Source of the DNA: Podocnemis expansa
Lineage: Eukaryota; Chordata; Testudines; Podocnemididae
Assembly: GCA_007922195.1 (NCBI GenBank)
Contig: ML682024.1
Location: 7,117,594 to 7,181,593, forward strand
DNA length: 64,000 nucleotides
Direction: 5' to 3'
Shown here: positions 1 to 11,128 of the stretch, in pieces
Position numbering within the stretch: the first letter of the stretch is position 1
Layout: each line of letters opens with the position of its first letter
Position numbers and translations under genes: made by a program
The notes under the pieces: generated by a model
Told to the model about the DNA's origin: nothing
Seen by the model: only the letters and a program-made list of their open reading frames with translations
Database searches by the model: none

Positions 1-476
1 TTGTTTCCTACCTTCAGCCTTTAATATATCTGCAGACTGTTCTCAGGTTTCCCCTCAGGCTTCTTTTTTTCAGACTAAACGTGCCCAATATTTTTACCTT
101 TCCTCACAGGTCAGGTTTCCTATGTCTTCGATCATTTTTGTTCTTGATTCTTTATATTGTGGAGGTACTGAAGAGTCCAAGTCACAGACACCTGAGCACC
201 AAACACAGGGCAAACAGATGGTGTGTGCTTCAGAAAGCTTGACAGGCCTGCACCTCACTTTATTGATCATGTATATTACAAAAGCAGGCAGTTTAGGTTT
301 GGGGCTCCATTGTGATGGATGCTAAACAAATAGAGACAGTCTCTGCCCCAAAGATCTTAGTCAAAAAGAGGAGTTGGTAGGACAATCATACTATCCACCA
401 TTCACTCCAGCCCTACGCAATCCCAGGGATCTGTCTGTCTACATGCGGCTAACTCTTTCCCTCTTTGCCACTCCAG
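1..476 (+). other. SYNGR4 intron sequence at window edge
   Basis: Non-coding sequence ending in a pyrimidine tract and CAG acceptor at 474-476. The short ORF at 122-325 has no family resemblance. Confidence 0.6.
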
Positions 477-3400
477 CTCTTTTCGCTGATCATATTTGCC
501 TCCCTGGTGACTGACGGCTACCAGAATCTGACATCTTCATCCCAGCTGCTCTGTGTGCTGAATGACAACGGGGTGGCCTGTGGCTATGCCATCACAGCTG
601 GGGTCTTAGCCTTCCTGCAGTCCTTCCTTTTTCTGGCCTTGGATGCTTATGACATCATCATCATTAGCCACAAGATCAAACCTGTCTTCCTGAGCCTGGA
701 CCTGACCTTCTCCAGTAAGTGAATTCCACTCCCAAATCCAAACGTCCCTTTCAGGGGTTGTTCACCAGTGGCTCAGCACAGTAGCCAGCCCCTCTTTACT
801 CATGTATTTTCATTCCCTTCCGCTTTGCCAGAGCCAGAGGGCTAAAATTCTTGGCACTGAGACATCTTGGCATTAGGTCTGCTGCCGACTTCCCAGCTGA
901 ACTGAGTTCTCACCTCTGCCACTACTACCTCAGATCAAGTCTGTGGGCCATGGTGTCCTCGCCACAGACGTCACCAGTCAGAAAAGCTGCCTGCTTAAGG
1001 CATGTATCCCTGCCACCAGACTCCTTTGCCTGCTAGCTTAAGGGTGTCCTCCTCTCTCCTGCTCAACCAGCCTGGGCCTGCTTTTGGCTGGGTGGGTTGG
1101 CTCATTTTGGAAGGCGGAATGGCTCCTTTCTGCAGTATCACCTGACACTCTGCACCAGGTCTGAGCATAGGTGCAGTATTCCTGGCTTCACTGGAATGAT
1201 ACATAGCATTGGCTGCATCTGTCTGCTGCACTGAATCACACCTGTAGGCCCTACCTAGTGCTTTTCATCAGTAGATCTGAAAGCACTTTACAAAGGGAGG
1301 CAGATAGCTCCATTTTACAGCTGGGAAAGCTGAGGCACAGGACAGTGATGTGACTTACTCATGGCTGAACCAGGAATTGAACCTAGGCCTCTGTATTCCA
1401 GTTCAGGGGTGTCCAATGAGCCATCTATCTTGGTATTCTCTCTCCCTCAGATATCTCAGAGGGAGGCAAAACTCCTCTTTAATATACTCACCAATTCTTC
1501 AGTGATGTTCATCAGAGATAAAAATGGCTCCGCCCCTCAACTCCTCAGGCAGCTTATCCCCTGGAGCAGGAGATATCATCGATTTCTCATTCACTTAGTA
1601 CAGCAGCCACCAGAGACCATTTCTCTGATATTTTTCAGCTGTTTTATTATTTGAAATGCAGCCCTGTTATCTCACTCGTACGTAGACATTTGCCTCAGAC
1701 AAACGGGAAAGGGAACACTCACCCTGAGCTTTTGCATGAATATTTGACAGTTCCATTCCCACCTCACTATAACACTCCCCACCCCTATCACCTGTTTGAA
1801 TTGCCCTTAATCCCATTCCCTGTCTTTCTAGTCATCTGGTCATGCATATGGTTTGTTGGCTTCTGTTTCCTGGCCAATCAATGGAACAAGTCTACTCACC
1901 ACTACCTGCTGGGAAGCAGCTCAGCCCGTGCCAGCATTGCCTTTGCTTTCTTCTCCATTCCCTGCTGGGTAAGAAATTCTCACTTCTCTTTCTCTCAGCT
2001 CCAGTCCTTTCCAGAGTGAGTACACTGTGTTGATCCAAAAATCATAGCAAAGCCCCTGCTGTGCTGCCTTGTAAGAGGAGTGCTTCACCAATGGGTGGGA
2101 AGGAAAAATTCCCCTTCTTAAATGAGACAGAATCAGCCCTTTCTGGGAAACAGATAACACTAACTTAAGAATGAAAATGGTCTAGGAATGCTACAGATCC
2201 CCGTTTCCCTCCACCTGCATTAGAGTGCTCCTCCTGACCACTTAACATGGGTATAGCTAGCACTTTACATTTCCAAAGCAATTAACTCTTTTAACATACC
2301 TTGGAAGTAGGCCAATATATGGGGAAGGTGAGGCACAGTCTAGCTATAGTCAGAAGCCAAGAGATCCTGACTCCTCTGCTGACAGTACCTGTGTTCACCC
2401 CACTAGTGTATGCACAACTGTGACTTCCCACCTGGAACTGGCAGAAGAGTCCTCATATCAAGATAGCACCCCCTTCATATTTCACCAGTCCACCATCCTT
2501 CACCCCTGCCTTGAGGGGTGCCAAAAAGAGAGCCTGATGCTGTTGTCTTTAAGGGGAGCAGCAGCAGCAGCAGCTGATGATGCCTCTTGGGATCAGGCCC
2601 TTAACAGACCATCTACAAAAGGGTGACTCATATTTTCCTTCAACAGGCTGCCGGCCTAGCGCCAGCCAAGTCACTTGCTGTCAGGAGGGGCCTTCTGACA
2701 AGACTGGTTAAAGAACTTCCCTATCTCACTCATGCAGAGGCATCAGATGAATTGAGTGATTCACGATACAGCCATCATGGGTTAATTCAGGATTAGGAAG
2801 TGGAGGGAATTTGATGCCAGAAGGAAGGGGGACCCTGCTTAAGAAGGGCTTAACTGGCCAGTTTATAAACTGAGCAGCAGATCCTCAGCTGGAGTAAATT
2901 AATGTCACTCAGATGAAATCAACAGAGTTGCATGGATTTACACCACCTGGAAAACTATCCCTGGAAGTCATTCTAAGAGTCTCTTCACTACAAATTTCAT
3001 TTTGAGTGTTGCCCCTAACTTGAGTCCCATGCACACACAATATCCCATGAGAGTGGGGTGGTGCTCGCGGCCTGAGTGGTGGCATTGGCTATAACAATAA
3101 GAAGCAGTGCTTATCAGCTGCTAACATCTCTTTGCAGCATGGACATAGATAAGCTGTGCTCAAGTGCTGCTAGTCTTCCACTGTCTTCCCATACATGTGC
3201 CCAGAAAAGACAGAATATTTCTGTAATTTATTGGAAAAGAAGAGAGCAGCTCACTTTCCTGCAGTCTTCAGCACCATCAGCTGGTCCTAGCACCACACAT
3301 GCTCTACTGTGGACATAGTTAGCACTTGAGGAATGTAGCTAACCTGAGTTAACTCTGCAGTGATACCATACCCTAAGACCAAAAGATGTTTGGACTAAGA

Positions 3401-3672
3401 ATGTTGTGTGTACCACAGATCTCCCCTTCTCTGCCCTGCAGGTGTACCTGGGGTACCAAGCCCTGAGGGACCTGTGGGCTGAACCCCCTATTCCCTACAA
3501 ACGGTCCTTGGATGAAGGAGCTGTAGCCTTGACCACACTCTCTTCGGTCACCACCACCTCCATCCACAACAGCATGGCTTATCACAGCCCGCCTGACAGC
3601 AGTGGTGCCAGCTCCATCCCGTACCCGCAGACTCCCGTGGGAAACCGTCTCACCTTCCTGAATGACAATTAG
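477..3672 (+). CDS. SYNGR4: Synaptogyrin-4-like tetraspan protein, 3' part (5' exon outside window)
   Basis: Three coding exons, 477-714, 1832-1968 and 3442-3672, with GT-AG junctions that keep frame; the first exon must lie left of the window. The product is the C-terminal two thirds of a four-pass synaptogyrin (MARVEL-type) protein: a TM segment beginning FSLIIFASLVTDGYQN, a loop, a second hydrophobic stretch (VLAFLQSFLFLALD), a third reading IWSCIWFVGFCFLANQWN, a fourth around ASIAFAFFSIPCWVYLGY, then a cytoplasmic tail with PYKRSLDEGAV and ending TFLNDN. The motifs FCFLANQW, LLGSSSA and PYKR.LDEG match mammalian SYNGR4, and KDELR1 lies next door as in human. Synaptogyrins are vesicle membrane proteins; SYNGR4 is the least studied member and is mostly testis-expressed in mammals. 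Family assignment is secure; the paralog choice rests on motifs plus synteny. Confidence 0.9.
1236..1400 (+). repeat. MIR-like ancient SINE fragment
   Basis: Contains the conserved MIR core order: a GCACTTTACA stretch, then CATTTTACAGCTGGGAAAGC, TGAGGCACAG, and a tail resembling GGAATTGAACCTAGG. It lies in the SYNGR4 intron. Confidence 0.7.
2247..2400 (+). repeat. MIR-like ancient SINE fragment
   Basis: Shows the MIR-type order: ATAGCTAGCACTTTACATTT, a stretch ending ACCTTGGAAGTAGG, then GGTGAGGCACAG and a degraded 3' end. It lies in the last SYNGR4 intron. Confidence 0.6.
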
Positions 3673-3695
3673 AGATCTATTTTTCCCCTGCAGTA

Positions 3696-3701
3696 AATAA
3701 A
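3696..3701 (+). terminator. SYNGR4: SYNGR4 poly(A) signal
   Basis: Canonical AATAAA 24 bases after the TAG stop at 3670-3672, giving a very short 3' UTR. Confidence 0.75.
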
Positions 3702-4502
3702 GACAGGTTTTTGCTTTCTCAACCAGAACCTGAGTGGCTTAAATCAAATCATAACACAAGCGGGAAGGAGACTTGAGACACAGAGAAGCAGGGTTGAGAT
3801 GAAAGCCAATGATTACAAGCATCCAACTTATCGGATGCAAAGGGACAAATTCCACATAGGGTTATAGCCCGAAACCTCCACTCCCCCACCACCTTGTTGA
3901 TGCCAATTGAAAGTTCGTAAAGATTGAGGGTATAACGTGTCTCAATTAGTTACCATTCTTAATAAGCACACTCAGTGCCAATAGTGGAAAAGATATACCC
4001 AAACCCTTAAAGATCACTGGTAGTTCTGCCATCTTCCTTCCCTATCCTCCTTTCTGGCTCTGCTCCAAGTTTTTCCGCTAGGACTAGCGGCAAATGCAGT
4101 TACATTGACAATAAAATGGCATTTGAATCAACATGTCAATGAAACCTAGGAGCGAGTTCACACCTCTTCAAGCTCTTGTTTCAGGCTGTCTGCAGACTCA
4201 AGTAGGCTTTGGTTTAACCTCAGTTTTCAGGGGGAAGGCTTTCTTTGCAACCAGGAGGGCTGGAAACTTACTTTTAAAAGAAGTGGATAAAGCTGAGATT
4301 CTGCATGATCTGAATGTGGCACATGGGCTGTAAATTTATTTAACACCCCTGGAACAGGAATTATTTTTTGTGGGCTGGGGCAGAAATAACTGATTGCCAA
4401 AGAGCTCAGAATTAGAGAGGGGCAGGAAATAGCTTATATTGTCAGAGACAATGTCCTCTTTTAATCAGGAAAAAAATAATTTCAGTTCAAATATGCTTCT
4501 GC

Positions 4503-4709
4503 AGTGTCTCATGGGATTTTTAGTTAGGATTCCATTTTGCTCTGTAAGCCAGGCTCTCTGGTTGGATTCCATCTCCCACAATGCATGAGTGTCTCCTTTC
4601 TCACCAAAAGGAGGTGGCGTGTCATGGGAAATGAAACTCAGCTTGGAAGACCAGCCCATAAAGAAGACTGGAAATGTCAAGACACCTAAACTACAATTCC
4701 CATGAGGCA
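4503..4709. promoter_or_regulatory. Cluster of four ZNF143/THAP11-like motifs
   Basis: Four relatives of the ACTACAnnTCCCAnnnTGC motif alternate in strand: about 4503-4524 (-), 4565-4587 (+, with CTCCCACAATGC), 4613-4638 (-, with TTTCCCATGACA) and 4690-4709 (+, ACTACAATTCCCATGAGGCA). The last is closest to the published consensus. No gene start is nearby, so this may be an orphan promoter, an enhancer, or a repeat carrying the motif. Confidence 0.45.
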
Positions 4710-4817
4710 TTCTGGCAGCATATCTATTAACAATTGCCATAGAGGGCCAGACCAATGGTAACCCAGTATTCCATCTTCAACCTTGGCTAGAACCAGGGCT
4801 CCAGGGGTAATGTATGA

Positions 4818-4980
4818 CAGTGGTTTTCAAACTTTTCTTGGGACCCAGTTGAAAAAAAATCATGTATGCCCATGACCCAACATCTTTGAACAATGCATTC
4901 CAGTCTTTTCGCAGCAGCAGCAGCAGCAGGGGGTGTTGCGACCCAGTACCGGCTCCTGACCCTAAGTTTGAAAACCATTG
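4818..4980. mobile_element. hAT/Charlie-like MITE with internal CAG run
   Basis: Ends are inverted: CAGTGGTTTTCAAACTT on the left and AAGTTTGAAAACCATTG on the right. About 163 bp, with roughly six CAG triplets inside (4913-4929). The termini resemble the CAGTGG-type ends of amniote Charlie MITEs. No convincing 8-bp target duplication is visible, so the insertion is old or the ends are eroded. Confidence 0.7.
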
Positions 4981-5489
4981 GCACAGATCAGTTTTGGAGA
5001 GATGCAGGCCTGTCTTCTCATCCCACATTCTGGCAGTCAGTGGTTTCAGCTTGCCTCGACCATAAGAGTTGCATCCCTTACCGTCTTGGCTCACAGTCAA
5101 TGATGAACCCATCCTCCATGAACTTATTTTTTGAAACCAGTTATACCTTTGGCCATCACAACATCACACGGTATTGCGTTTCACAGGTTAACTGTGTTTT
5201 GTGTGAAATATCAAATCCAGATATTTCAGGAGTAGAGCACACATTTTTGAATGAAACAATTCAAAAATACCAGTGGAGAAAACAAGACCCTTTTCTACCC
5301 AAATTCCTTCCATCAAACCCCCACTTTTCCATAAACATAACTGCAATGGAAAATGTTCAATGGCACACACAGCAACACAAATTTAGGACAGGAAATGATG
5401 GGAAACCCTGTATCCAGTTGAAACTGCCAAAGGAACAGAGGGGAGACAAAGACGTGACCACACACAGGACAAGAAAACCAAGCAGCTTT

Positions 5490-6297
5490 CTCTTTTATTA
5501 TTGTTTTCTTCCAAAAAAGGCACTAAATGGATTGTTTTTTAAAAAAAGAGATTTGTTTTCTTCTGTTTATTTAAAGTGAATAAGGAATTAACCATCAATT
5601 ATGTACAAAACAAGGAGCTTTACAGAATTTAGTGTGTCATATCTTCTTTGCCAATTAAAAAAAAAAAGTAATAAACAGAGACAGATTCAATTTCCACCTT
5701 GAACTGGGAGGGAAAAAAACAAAAACAAACACCCAAGAGTTTTATCAGAAGGAGCCAGAGGCTATTACAAAGTCTTCCCCTGCATTGTGTGGAATATAGC
5801 TTCCACCCTACACCTTGAATACAGAGCACCACAGAAAATCTGGCTTCCATCTGAGCAGACGCTGGTTAAACCATGCCGCAGGCCACAAAAGTCTCAGCAC
5901 TCATGTCTGGCTATGCAACTGGGAGATAAGGGAAGAGAGGTACCCACTTAAAATGTCCCTGGATGCTTATAAAAATAAGGGAAGAGGAACTAAGAAGAGA
6001 AGGAGTGGTTGAAATGGGGTTGAGTGTTTTCAAAGGCAAAACACTACAAACTCTCAAACCCAGAAATCCATCTCAACCAAAAAAGGCTGGCTGATGATTT
6101 CCTCTCAAATCCCTGTGGTCTTTCGCTTGAGTGGCTAACAGTTCCAGGTGACAGAAAAGACAGGAGAGCTCAGCTCAGCTTGTGGCTGGTTCAGTTGTTC
6201 AAGAAACAAAAGAAGTCAGAAACGGTATATGTCTGTCATCTGCACGGGAAAAGGCTTCCTCCTTGGGCCGACAGAGGACAGAAAGAGCAGGATGCCA
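5490..6297 (-). other. KDELR1: KDELR1 3' UTR (inferred)
   Basis: Non-coding, A/T-rich sequence downstream of the KDELR1 stop. Candidate poly(A) signals on the minus strand are at 5494-5499 and 5566-5571 (plus-strand TTTATT). The exact 3' end needs transcript data. Confidence 0.5.
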
Positions 6298-9200
6298 CTA
6301 GGCCGGCAAACTCAGCTTCTTCCCCTTTAAAACTGTGGAAGGAAGGATTTCAGCATCTCTTATGCCACATTGCTCTCAATGCATTTTACATCTTCACCCA
6401 TCACTGCTTGGAAGCCACCTTTATGGCAGGATGTGACGGCTGTTCACAAAGGACTTGCTGAAAACTGCAGCTACCTCTAGGTGAGGTGCAGCAGCTGTTT
6501 GTACAGGGAGCCCGTCCTCTCAGTACTTACGATACACCACTGTGGCGTGGGGTCATGAGAGCTATTAAGCAACACATGGCCATGGTAGAGAAGTATGACA
6601 AGCAAGAAGAGAGACCAGATAACAAATTCTAAATTTTAGGAACCCAGTCAAGGGCCTGACTCTCTGAGGGGCTGAGCACATGCCGCTCCCACCGACCCCA
6701 TCAACAGCTGGAGCGCCTGACCCCTCTGACAAAATCCAGCCTCTTACTCAGCTGGATTTCGATGCCTGACTTTAGGCACCAGTATTTGACAGAGCTGGCT
6801 GGCGCAGTGGGCTGGCACAGAGGTGACAGGGCCATGGGATAAAATCACCCCCGTGCTGGGACTTGCCAGCTCGACTCCCCCAGTAAAGCCCATGGGGTCT
6901 TTAACAGCTGTACCAGGTTTGTGTGGCAAACAAAAACCATAGTTCCCTGGAAAACAGTGCCCCAAGCACTACTACCAGCTCCAAGGAGTAGGAACACCCT
7001 GCTGAATTACCAGCATTACCCCCAGCCGCATGGGTCATTCTGCCCTAGCTGCCCACCATCAGAGGAAGATGAGCATGGATTTGCTTCTAGAAGTGCTGCC
7101 TCAGGGCTAGGGAGAAGCAGCAACGAATTTTCCCCCAGAGCATCCAGCCAATCAGCAACAGAACCAAAACAGAACCCAGGAGTCCTAGCTTCTAGCCCAT
7201 CCTAATCTCCAGCACGCACCTTTTGTGATGTAGAGGTAGAAGAAGTCGCAGTAAAGGATAGTCTGCACCAGCCCAGCCACAATGGCGATCAGGTCAAAAA
7301 AGCCCTCCTGCTGGTACCGCCAGATCCAGTTGAAGAGGTAGAGGGTGCGGTAGATGCCCAGGGCGAAGAGATAGTGGCTGGTGATGGTTTCCGCCTCACC
7401 TGTTTTGCTCACCATGAACAACTGTGGAAGAATGGCCACCGACTCCAGGTAGATGGAGAACGTCCAGAGGATCTTAGGGCCCACATGGCAATGAGAAGAG
7501 AACCTGTTAGAATCCATGCTAGAGCCCATGGGATCACCCCAACAAGCTGCATGTGGAGAGACGCCTTCCCACCCTGTCTGCCCTCAAACTAACCATGCCC
7601 TGCCCAACCAGCCTCACAGTTTCCCTGGCTGAGGGTTTGGGGCAGCTGTTACCTCCAGTGGAGTGAAGTCGTGGTTTACTAGGAAGGCCAGCACGGCTGT
7701 GGGCACCACCAGGAACTCTACCCGGAATGTGTCGTGGTTCCCATCGTACGTTGCTTTAAACTTGCTGTAAATCAGCCACACCGTGGCATAGGAGCAGGCA
7801 ATGTACACTACCTGGAGACAGATGGAGCTAGGTGAGAGCCAAATCCTTCCCCACAGTTATGGACAGAGAGGAGTCTGTGCTAGGCACTGTACAAGCCCTC
7901 TGTAGCAAAGCAGCCCCTCCCCAAGGTACAACACAGGTTATATGCCGCTAGTGCAGACAGGGACCACTGGCCCGCTGCTGAGGTGTGGTCGCTCTGGGGT
8001 GCAGCACACAGGCAGTTTATATGGGGACCCCTCATCCAGCGCTAAGATGAGGCTGACTCGGGTGGGACACAGAGGCTGTTTATGCAGGAATACCTCAACC
8101 TGCAGTGAGACGTAGCCCCTCTGAGGTGAGGCGCAGGGCTTCGTTATACAGAGACTCCTTGCCCAACGCTGAGATGCAGCCCCTCTGGGGTCAGATATGG
8201 GGAGTGCTGGTTAAAAACCATGAGACAACTCTACATGTTTCTGGACTAGGGTGAAAAAGGCTTGTACATCCAACTGTAACCCAGGGGCAGGTGGATGGTG
8301 GCAGATAAGGAACGTGTGCAAGAGGATCTGGGACTTTGGGGGTGGGGGAGTCAGGAAGGTCCTGGGAAGAGCAGCACCCAAGGGGCTAGGAAGAGGGCTG
8401 GGATCAGGGGTTACCTTCATTGAGGTGTTGTAGAGGGAGATGAAGTTGGTGACCAGATCTAGGTAGCGGGTGGTGAACACGACAGCAAAGAGAACCTGGC
8501 TCTTCCCAGAAATCCCTGCCAGGAAAGAGACAGACAATGCTGGGGCCAGCAGGGGGATGCAGGCAGAGGTTGAGGGGCACCAGCAGAGCTGGGGGGAGCC
8601 CAAGGCTGTGGATCAGGAGTGAACAACACCAGCCATTCCAGGCCTACTCTGTCCAGGGCCTTTCCCATGGCCGGTGCCCAGAGATTGCTCTGCAGCCCTG
8701 GGGAAACTGCCAACTCCAGCTCGAGGCTGCCCCACACAGACCAGGCCTCCGGCTTCACCCCACCACAGCCTCCTGCAGTTTATGTACATTGGGGGCTGAG
8801 GGCCTGTGATCCTGTGCCCCATTCATGGGTTCTTAACAAAAAGCAGGGAGGAAGAGGAGTGAAATTTGAGGGATTGCTGAAGCCTTCACACAGCTTCTTT
8901 ATCTCTCCTCCCCTTCAAGTCATACCCCTCAAAGCTAGGGCCCCTCCAAAAGCCATCAGGAGAGGAACGTCCCAATCACTGGGGCTTTGGACACCCTCTT
9001 TCCCCAGCTGCCCAACACACACAGATCAGGAGACATCACAACCCCTGAAACTTCCCACGTTCTTCACATGGGAAACCCCACTTTGTCCACCCCCCAAGCC
9101 CATCGAGTGCTTTGCCCCCCAAAACCCCACTAGATACAAGAGCCCACCACCTAAAAAAGGAGTCCGTCTAACCCAGCCTACGTTACTCTCGTCCCACCTC

Positions 9201-9834
9201 AAAAATAACCAGGGGTGCACAAATCAACGGGCCCAGCCCCTTTCGGGTGTCCCTCTCCCCAAATGAAGCTTTAATTATCCCCTCTTCCTTCAGTTCTCCA
9301 AATAAATCACTTCTAAGTCCTATCTCAAAAGAGGGGGTCTGTTCCTGGTGCGACGAAGTCCCCAATTTACTTATGCAGCCCCGTGCTCTCGTCAGCCATT
9401 TAGCCAATCGTTTAAAGCAATTTATCCCCCCACCACCATTACATACATATAATTTAGGGGGGGCACATTCCTCCCGAATCACCACCACTTCCCAGCCCCC
9501 CAATCAAAGAAACCCGTCTTAATTTGGCTTTATCCACCCTCCCCGATTTGCACAAAGCAAATCTAAGCGATGATCAGCCACCGAAGGCACCCCAACAGTT
9601 TCCCTTTGTTAAATGGGAGGGGGCTGATCTGAGCCAGCAGAGAGCCCTTAAATGGACCCCGAACCAACTTCTCTGGGGGGCCCAGGGGGGTAGTTTGGGG
9701 GCGCAGAGGAGGGAGGAATAACGAATGGGGGGGCCCTCCTTACCCGCGCAGGACCTCGACTTCCAGATCTTCATCAGCAGGATGATGATAGCCAGGAGGT
9801 GGGAAATGTCCCCCAGGAATCGGAAGATGTTCAT
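6298..9834 (-). CDS. KDELR1: KDEL endoplasmic reticulum protein retention receptor 1
   Basis: Five coding exons on the minus strand: 9834-9744, 8515-8415, 7811-7653, 7472-7220, 6332-6298. They join in frame to 212 codons plus stop, the family's length. The protein is a seven-helix ERD2 receptor that binds C-terminal KDEL signals on escaped ER chaperones in the Golgi and returns them by COPI. It starts [17 protein letters not shown] and contains [57 protein letters not shown] and [20 protein letters not shown]. The tail KGKKLSLPA is the KDELR1-type cytosolic end, with lysines used for COPI binding and a PKA-type serine. The tiny last exon (35 bases) is easily missed but joins correctly (G|TT). 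Introns hold minisatellites but no frame damage. Confidence 0.97.
7885..8210. repeat. Minisatellite of about 75-80 bp units (KDELR1 intron)
   Basis: Roughly four degenerate units, each running: gcagcccctctggggt, a cacagg step, a tttatayrggga step, then ctcrcccagcgctgagatg. The same unit recurs singly elsewhere, for example 20710-20800, 43150-43345 and 45385-45460. Confidence 0.7.
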
Positions 9835-10075
9835 GGCTCCGGGGCAGGGTGTGGGGGGGTGCCCAGGGTTTTGGGGGGGCCGGCTGGCGAGATGGGGGAA
9901 GAGGGCGCCCCGAGTGCCCGGGAAGGGCCGGCTGGAGTGTAGGGCCGGGAAACGCCGCTAGGCCCGACGAGCAGGTCGGGGAAGGAGGAGCAAAGAAAGT
10001 CCCCTCCCCCCTCAGGGGCTGGGCCGAGAGCAGCCGGGGAGAGAAATGACAACGTGTCCTGCCCCTCCCGGAGCG
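9500..10075 (-). promoter_or_regulatory. KDELR1: KDELR1 promoter / 5' UTR region
   Basis: GC-rich sequence straddles the KDELR1 start codon (9832-9834) and extends upstream to about 10075. No TATA box was recognised, as is usual for a housekeeping gene. An ACAACGTGTCC at 10049-10059 is a possible bZIP site, but weak. Confidence 0.5.
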
Positions 10076-10523
10076 GGGACAGGGGTCTAGTGGTTAGAGC
10101 TGGGAGCCGGGATTGCTGGGTTTGTGCCTGTCTCTCAGAGGGGAGTGAGGTCTAGTGGGGGGCGGCTGGGAATCAGCTGGGAGGCTCACGTGGGGACAGG
10201 GTGATGGGGGGGTGGAGTGAGCTGCCAGGTCACTCTGCCCTGCTCACAATTGGCACAGGGAGCGGATGGGAGGTATGTGCCAGCCCTGCCAGGACTAGAG
10301 AGAGAGGAAGAAATGATGCTAAACCCCTGCTGCTCTACCCACTAGCTCTCCCTCCCCTTGCCAAGGACAGTCTCCTGGAGTCGCGCCCCCTGTGGTAACC
10401 CAATGCACCCTTTCAGGGACCCCTGGCCCAGCTGAGAGATGGCCACTCTGGGGTGGGGCGCACAGGCTGTACCAGTCACCTACAACATTTTAGGGCAAGA
10501 AAAGACAGAGAATGCTCTATCAC

Positions 10524-10710
10524 AGGGGTCTCAAACATGCGGTTTGTGGGCCATATGTGGCCCCTAAAGCTATTTCCTGTGGCCCTCAATGACACTATTG
10601 TTACCACTATTTGCAATATCCTAGTATGAAAAGCTTTCAGTGGTGCGGCCTTCGGGCTAACGAATTAGTCCTCATGTGGCCCTTGTGGTGATTTGAGTTG
10701 GAGACCCCTG
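10524..10710. mobile_element. hAT-like MITE, CAGGGGTCTCAAAC family, copy 1
   Basis: 187 bp with inverted ends CAGGGGTCTCAAAC and GTTGGAGACCCCTG. Flanked by near-identical 8-bp duplications, CTCTATCA (10516-10523) and CTCTGTCA (10711-10718). A related copy is at 50259-50439. It has no transposase and must have been mobilised in trans. Confidence 0.88.
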
Positions 10711-10957
10711 CTCTGTCAGATGCAGGCTCCTGCATGGAATCTGTCAGGCATAGCCTGGACGACGGGGTCTCCCCAAACTGACAGAGGCCCAGGGCCACCC
10801 AAGCTCGGCCAGATTCTCCGTTCAGGCAGCCGAGCCCCTTGTAGCCAGCAGGGGGCAGTGCCAGCTCAGGAACCAGCCTAGCCCTCCTTGCTGTGCAACC
10901 CATGCAGCTGGCCCTGGGCGAGCTCCAGCCACTGGTGTGTGGAGACACAGAGGCACT

Positions 10958-11128
10958 TCTGTGGGAAGAGAACCCAGGAGGCCTGGCTCCCAGCCTCCCT
11001 GCTTTGGCCACTAGACCCCACTCCTCTCCCAGAGCCAGAATAGACACCAGGAGTCCTGGCTCCCAGGACCCGTCTCTAACCACTAGACCCCACTCCGCTG
11101 AAAGAGCAAGGAAGAGAACCCAGGCATT
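10958..11128 (-). repeat. Monomer family A (tRNA-like), tandem copies
   Basis: About two and a half units of a 70-75 bp motif. On the plus strand it reads as agaacccaggagtcctgg, ctcccag, then ctaaccactagaccccactc, ctcccagagcc. In reverse complement TAGTGGTTAGAGC and GGGTTCTCTCCC sit about 34 bases apart, like Pol III A and B boxes. Other copies: 11450-11560, 12230-12315, 21060-21190, 22010-22130, 29340-29440, 36440-36650, 38905-39050, 41085-41185, 44275-44345, 45010-45115, 59750-59950, 62730-62800, 63335-63440. Confidence 0.6.

Larger units (their letters stand above)
3702..5490. other. Convergent SYNGR4/KDELR1 intergenic region
   Basis: Lies between two converging 3' ends and should hold no gene start. 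It contains a four-site ZNF143/THAP11-like motif cluster (4503-4709) and a hAT-like MITE with a CAG run (4818-4980). The 228-codon open frame at 4893-5579 crosses the MITE and looks fortuitous. Confidence 0.7.

Noticed and set aside
1651..2019. 122-codon frame extending the SYNGR4 exon both ways
   Set aside because: Only 1832-1968 matches synaptogyrin; the flanks are intron with proper splice signals.
4893..5579. 228-codon plus-strand open frame between SYNGR4 and KDELR1
   Set aside because: It starts inside a MITE, has no recognisable domain, and overlaps the likely KDELR1 3' end on the other strand.
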